A DNA stretch of 9,359 bases from assembly GCA_028869355.1 (NCBI GenBank), contig JAGWSK010000527.1, forward strand, positions 1 through 9,359, given 5' to 3'. This document shows, piece by piece, positions 6,423 through 9,359 of the stretch (position 1 is its first letter; every line of letters starts with the position of its first letter). The notes beneath the pieces were generated by a model. That model was not told the origin of the DNA. It did not search any database and saw only the letters and a program-made list of their open reading frames with translations. This stretch comes from Alphaproteobacteria bacterium (GTDB taxonomy: Bacteria > Pseudomonadota > Alphaproteobacteria > Micropepsales > Micropepsaceae). Position numbers and translations under genes: made by a program.

Positions 6423-7161
6423 ACTGTATCACGGGCTGCCTTCGACCTGTTCGAAGAAAGTCCGGCTGGTGCTGTACGAAAAGCAGTTGCCGTTCAAAAG
6501 CCATCTCATGGATCTGCGCAAATTCGAGCAGCACGCGCCGAACTATCTCAAACTGAATCCCAACGGCGTTGTCCCGACACTTGTTCATGACGGCCGCGTG
6601 GTTACGGAATCTTCGGTGATCATGGAATATCTCGAAGATGCCTTTCCGCAACCGCAGCTTCGTCCCCGTGATGCTTATGCGATTGCACGCATGCGCCTGT
6701 GGCTCAAATTCTCCGACGATGTCGCCTATCCGGCGGTTTATGCGCCGACCTGGATGATTCTCAATCGCGATGCCATGAAGAACTTATCGGCGAAAGAACG
6801 CGAGCAGGTGTTGTCCCGGATTCCGCAGGAGGACCGCCGCAAACGCTGGGCCGACGTGAGCACGCGCGGCTTCTCCGAAGAAGTGCTGACGGGCGCGGTT
6901 GAGAAGATGCGCGGCTGCCTTGCCCGCTGCAATGACACACTCGCCGCCTCACTTTGGCTCGCCGGCGACAGCCTGACGCTTGCCGATTACGCAGTGCTGC
7001 CGTTTATCGACCGCATTCACAATTTGCGCCCGGAATTCTTTTCTGCTGCTGCATATCGGCATGTCGAGGACTGGTACGCGCGCCTGAAAAATCGCCCGGC
7101 CTTCTCAAAAGCGCTGGACTTCAAGGATGATCCCCGCGTGCCCGAAATGATCAATATCTGA
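6403..7161 (+). CDS. Glutathione S-transferase family protein
   Basis: 252 aa with the two GST domains. The N-terminal thioredoxin-like domain starts at LELYHGLPSTCSKKVRLVL (6-24), with S14, C16 or S17 as the candidate catalytic residue. The cis-proline motif is VVPTL (P58), and the glutathione-binding E69-S70 lies in VTESSVIMEYLED. The helical C-terminal domain has the folding motif LTLADYAVLPFIDR with D195. The KFEQH, HDGRVVTES and EYLEDAFP segments recall beta-etherase-type GSTs such as LigF, from memory; substrate is unknown. The reading frame is open far upstream, but ATG 6403 is chosen because GAGG (6393-6396) precedes it by 6 nt and the domain begins right after it. It overlaps the upstream membrane-protein gene by 20 nt. 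A glutathione-synthesis gene lies 0.6 kb away on the other strand. Confidence 0.92.
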   Translation: MTATGLELYHGLPSTCSKKVRLVLYEKQLPFKSHLMDLRKFEQHAPNYLKLNPNGVVPTLVHDGRVVTESSVIMEYLEDAFPQPQLRPRDAYAIARMRLWLKFSDDVAYPAVYAPTWMILNRDAMKNLSAKEREQVLSRIPQEDRRKRWADVSTRGFSEEVLTGAVEKMRGCLARCNDTLAASLWLAGDSLTLADYAVLPFIDRIHNLRPEFFSAAAYRHVEDWYARLKNRPAFSKALDFKDDPRVPEMINI

Positions 7162-7169
7162 AACAATTC

Positions 7170-7188
7170 ATGCGCGGCAGCGCATTTT
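7170..7188 (+). terminator. Candidate rho-independent terminator after the GST gene
   Basis: ATGCGC-GGCA-GCGCAT is a perfect 6-bp stem with a 4-nt loop, followed by TTTT (7185-7188), 8 nt after the GST stop. The T-run is short, so termination would be weak. A further ATGCGC at 7189-7194 can pair with the same middle arm instead. Confidence 0.45.
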
Positions 7189-7247
7189 ATGCGCGACATC
7201 TGCTAATCTGAAGATGAGTCTGTGACCGCCAGAACCGCGGAACGTAA

Positions 7248-7727
7248 ATGTTCAAACGGCTGCGTTCATTAATTCTCGTCGCCGTCGCCACCTTGTGGTC
7301 TGGCGCCACGGGCCCGGCCTCTGCGGCTTCGGATACTGCACTCGCATTACGTGGTTTGGAGCGTTTCGAGATCGTCATTGAAGACGTCAATCAAAGCGCA
7401 GCGCAATGCGGCATTGGCCGCGAGAGTCTCGAAACATCACTGCGGTCCATCGTTGGCCAGAGCCGAATGATCCTGGTCAATGCCGCTCCGGACGCCACCA
7501 TTTATCTGAATGTGAGCGTGTTGACCGACTGCACGGCGCGCGTAACGCTGGAGGTATTCACCGGCGTTACAGTGGAGAAGACGGGGCAACGCACGGTGGC
7601 CACGATCTGGAACGACGGGATTCTGGGCCGTGGAGCAGACCCGGCGGCGCAGGTTGATGCCATTATAAACGAGTTGGGCAAGGGCTTGGTGAACGACTGG
7701 ACGACCGCCAACCCGGGACCGAATTAA
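7248..7727 (+). CDS. Small exported protein of unknown function
   Basis: 159 aa, not recognised. Residues 1-26 form a clear Sec signal peptide: KRLR, a hydrophobic stretch, then GPASA with likely cleavage after A26. The mature part, about 133 aa, starts with LRGLERFEIVIEDVNQSAAQCGI. It has two cysteines (C54 and C95) that could form a disulfide in the periplasm. The later pattern of alternating hydrophobic residues (ATIYLNVSVLTDC, ARVTLEVFTGVTVE) suggests a mainly beta or alpha/beta fold. There is no lipobox or second TM helix. A weak GGAA lies about 7 nt before the ATG. It is separated from the GST gene by 86 bp with a candidate terminator, and is convergent with gshA with 6 bp between stops. 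The signal peptide makes it a credible gene; function is open. Confidence 0.85.
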   Translation: MFKRLRSLILVAVATLWSGATGPASAASDTALALRGLERFEIVIEDVNQSAAQCGIGRESLETSLRSIVGQSRMILVNAAPDATIYLNVSVLTDCTARVTLEVFTGVTVEKTGQRTVATIWNDGILGRGADPAAQVDAIINELGKGLVNDWTTANPGPN

Positions 7728-7733
7728 ACCGCC

Positions 7734-9098
7734 TCACAAAAAATTATACGCTTCGAACAATCGACTGAGATCGCCACCCCATTCCCCGCGATACAGGTCC
7801 AGCAGTTCCTCGGCCCGCGTCTGTCTGCGTGACACGAGTTCGGACAGCGGCTGCAAAAAACCTTCTTCCGACGATCCGCTCGAATCCAGCATCGCGCGCG
7901 CACGCAGTCCGTGCGCTGCGATGTCCAGCATCTGACGCGCGAGTTCCAGAACCGTGGTGTTGCGGACCGGCGTCGCGAAGGCGAGCCTCGGCACCGATGC
8001 CCTCATGGATTCCCGTTCTTCGGCGGTCCAGTCCTTGACCAGATCCCATGCCGCATCCAGCGCCGTTCCGTCATAAAGGATTCCGGCCCACAGCGCCGGC
8101 AGTCCGCAAATCCGCCGCCAGGTTCCGCCATCGGCGCCACGCACTTCCAGAAACGACTTGATCCGGGCCTCGGGAAAAATCGTCGTCAGATGATCGGCCC
8201 AGTCGGAAATATGCGGTTCGATCCCTTTCAGCTCGGGGATTTTGCCGGACAGGAAATCGCGAAAGGACTTTCCCGCGACATCGATATAGCGGCCGTCGCG
8301 GTAGATGAAATACATCGGGACATCGAGCGCATAGTCGACGTAACGCTCGAATCCGAACCCGCTCTCGAAAACGAACGGCAGCATGCCGGCGCGCTGATTA
8401 TCGACATCGGTCCAGATCTGGCTGCGATAGGACTTGAACCCGTTGGGCTTGCCTTCGCGGAACGGGGAATTGGCGAAGAGCGCGGTCGCCACCGGCTGCA
8501 ACGCCAGTGCTACGCGAAATTTTTTCACCATGTCGGCCTCTGAGCCGAAATCAAAATTCGACTGCACGGTGCAGGTCCGGAACATCATCTCCAGACCGTA
8601 TCCACCGACTTTTGGCATATAGCGGCGCATGATCCCGTAGCGCCCCTTCGGCATCACCGGCACATCCGAGAGGCTCCAGGTCGGCGCGAATCCGATGCCG
8701 AGACAGCCGGCGCCGATTTCGGCACAGACTTCGCGGACCTGATTGCGATGCGTGTTCACTTCGACGCAGGTCTCATGGACGCTGCGCAATGTCGCCCCGG
8801 AAAGCTCAAACTGTCCACCCGGTTCGAGGCTCACGGTCGCGCCGTTCTGCACCAGCCCGATGATGTTTTCGCCCTCGAGCACCGGCTGCCAGCCAAAGCG
8901 CTGCATCCCTTCCAGCAATGCCTTGATGCTGCACGCACCGTGATAGGGCAGCGGCTTATGATCGCGCAGCGAATAGACGAATTTCTCGTGCTCCGTGCCG
9001 ATGCGCCATTGCTCACGCGGCTTGGAACCCGCGGCGATATAGGCCACGAGATCGGCACGCGATGCGATAGGCCGGCCGCCGGATTGCGGGATCGACAT
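7734..9098 (-). CDS. gshA: Glutamate-cysteine ligase (plant/alphaproteobacterial GCS2 type)
   Basis: Catalyses the first and usually limiting step of glutathione synthesis: L-glutamate + L-cysteine + ATP gives gamma-glutamylcysteine, in the cytosol. 454 aa, full length. Characteristic blocks in order are WRIGTEHEKF (31-40), the VSLEPGGQFELSGA region (89-102) and GRYGIMRRYM (152-161). Then come MMFRTCTVQSNFDF (171-184), QPVATALFANSPF (201-213), YRSQIW (224-229), YVDYALDVPMYF (253-264) and FLEVRGADGG (316-325). These place it in the plant-like class rather than the E. coli GshA class. The start at 9098 has CAGGGA about 7-8 nt upstream. It lies 96 bp downstream of rsmE on the same strand, with a repeat-rich gap that may hold its own promoter. 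The glutathione synthetase gene is not in the window. Confidence 0.95.
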   Translation of the reverse strand: MSIPQSGGRPIASRADLVAYIAAGSKPREQWRIGTEHEKFVYSLRDHKPLPYHGACSIKALLEGMQRFGWQPVLEGENIIGLVQNGATVSLEPGGQFELSGATLRSVHETCVEVNTHRNQVREVCAEIGAGCLGIGFAPTWSLSDVPVMPKGRYGIMRRYMPKVGGYGLEMMFRTCTVQSNFDFGSEADMVKKFRVALALQPVATALFANSPFREGKPNGFKSYRSQIWTDVDNQRAGMLPFVFESGFGFERYVDYALDVPMYFIYRDGRYIDVAGKSFRDFLSGKIPELKGIEPHISDWADHLTTIFPEARIKSFLEVRGADGGTWRRICGLPALWAGILYDGTALDAAWDLVKDWTAEERESMRASVPRLAFATPVRNTTVLELARQMLDIAAHGLRARAMLDSSGSSEEGFLQPLSELVSRRQTRAEELLDLYRGEWGGDLSRLFEAYNFL

Positions 9099-9194
9099 CC
9101 AGATGTCCCTGGCTTGTGGTTTTGGATTCTAAGTCTGCAGACCGATTTGAAACTAGAGACCGATCTTGTGAGTTACAAGCGGGAGGAACTCGAG
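9099..9194 (-). promoter_or_regulatory. Upstream region of gshA with repeats and a weak promoter candidate
   Basis: 96 bp between rsmE and gshA. On the plus strand it has the 10-bp palindrome GTCTGCAGAC (9133-9142), AGACCGAT repeated at 9139-9146 and 9157-9164 (18-bp period), and the dyad CTTGT-GAGTT-ACAAG (9165-9179). On the minus strand TTGTAA (9173-9178), a 17-bp spacer and TAGTTT (9150-9155) form a weak sigma-70-like pair, with the repeats in and just downstream of it. This would suit an operator, but no known regulator site is recognised. Confidence 0.35.
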
Positions 9195-9359
9195 TTAATG
9201 CCAATCGCCGAGAACCGCCTGCCATACCGCGAGCGCAGCCAGAGCCGCTGTGTCGGCGCGCATGACGCGTGGTCCGAGGGTGACGGGAACTACAGAGGCA
9301 TGGGCGCGAATGCGATCGCGCTCGGAGGGCGCAAATCCGCCTTCCGGACCGGTCAGTAC
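9195..9359 (-). CDS. rsmE: 16S rRNA m3U1498 methyltransferase, C-terminal end (partial)
   Basis: The last 54 residues are visible, ending at TAA (9195-9197); the rest lies beyond the right edge. RsmE methylates N3 of U1498 in 16S rRNA, using S-adenosylmethionine bound in a SPOUT trefoil knot. Two knot motifs are seen: LTGPEGGF at the start of the fragment and LGPRVMRADTAALAALA near the end, both hallmarks of the family. The protein then ends about 10 residues later, as usual. It lies 96 bp upstream of gshA on the same strand and may share transcription with it. Confidence 0.93.
   Translation of the reverse strand, partial: VLTGPEGGFAPSERDRIRAHASVVPVTLGPRVMRADTAALAALAVWQAVLGDWH

Noticed and set aside
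1..9359. Defence island, CRISPR, prophage or secondary-metabolite cluster
   Set aside because: Every sizeable gene is a housekeeping enzyme or a small conserved-type protein, and no spaced direct repeats, phage genes or biosynthetic modules are present.

Overview
The window looks like a chromosomal housekeeping segment from an alphaproteobacterium, most likely Hyphomicrobiales (Rhizobiales). I base this on the protein character: the CtaC and CtaD sequences, the plant-type glutamate-cysteine ligase and the PEP carboxylase all read like those of Bradyrhizobium and Xanthobacteraceae relatives. The DNA is GC-rich. The lineage call rests on remembered family resemblance, not on a search. I see no mobile element, CRISPR array, tRNA or rRNA, and no convincing new multi-gene system. 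The unusual material is mostly in the gaps between genes.

Layout. On the minus strand at the left edge lie ctaC (cytochrome c oxidase subunit II) and then ctaD (subunit I, cut by the window edge), 15 nt apart and probably one operon. A 218-bp divergent region separates ctaC from tldD on the plus strand. It holds a fair promoter for tldD, a weak candidate for ctaC, and a 9-bp direct repeat. tldD (metallopeptidase) is followed after 70 bp, which contain two back-to-back hairpins, by a full-length ppc (PEP carboxylase). The 160 bp after ppc hold a striking inverted repeat whose arms are tandem 7-nt units. Next come a two-TM small membrane protein and an overlapping glutathione S-transferase gene, then a candidate terminator, then a small exported protein of unknown function. 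On the minus strand, gshA (glutamate-cysteine ligase) converges on that exported-protein gene with only 6 bp between stop codons. The C-terminal end of rsmE (16S rRNA m3U1498 methyltransferase) enters at the right edge, upstream of gshA.

How the genes fit together. ctaC and ctaD build the copper and heme core of the aa3-type terminal oxidase. ppc makes oxaloacetate from PEP to refill the TCA cycle. gshA makes gamma-glutamylcysteine, the first step to glutathione, and the nearby GST would use glutathione. The exported protein with two cysteines lies between these two glutathione-related genes, but a functional link is only positional. tldD works with a TldE/PmbA partner that is not in the window.
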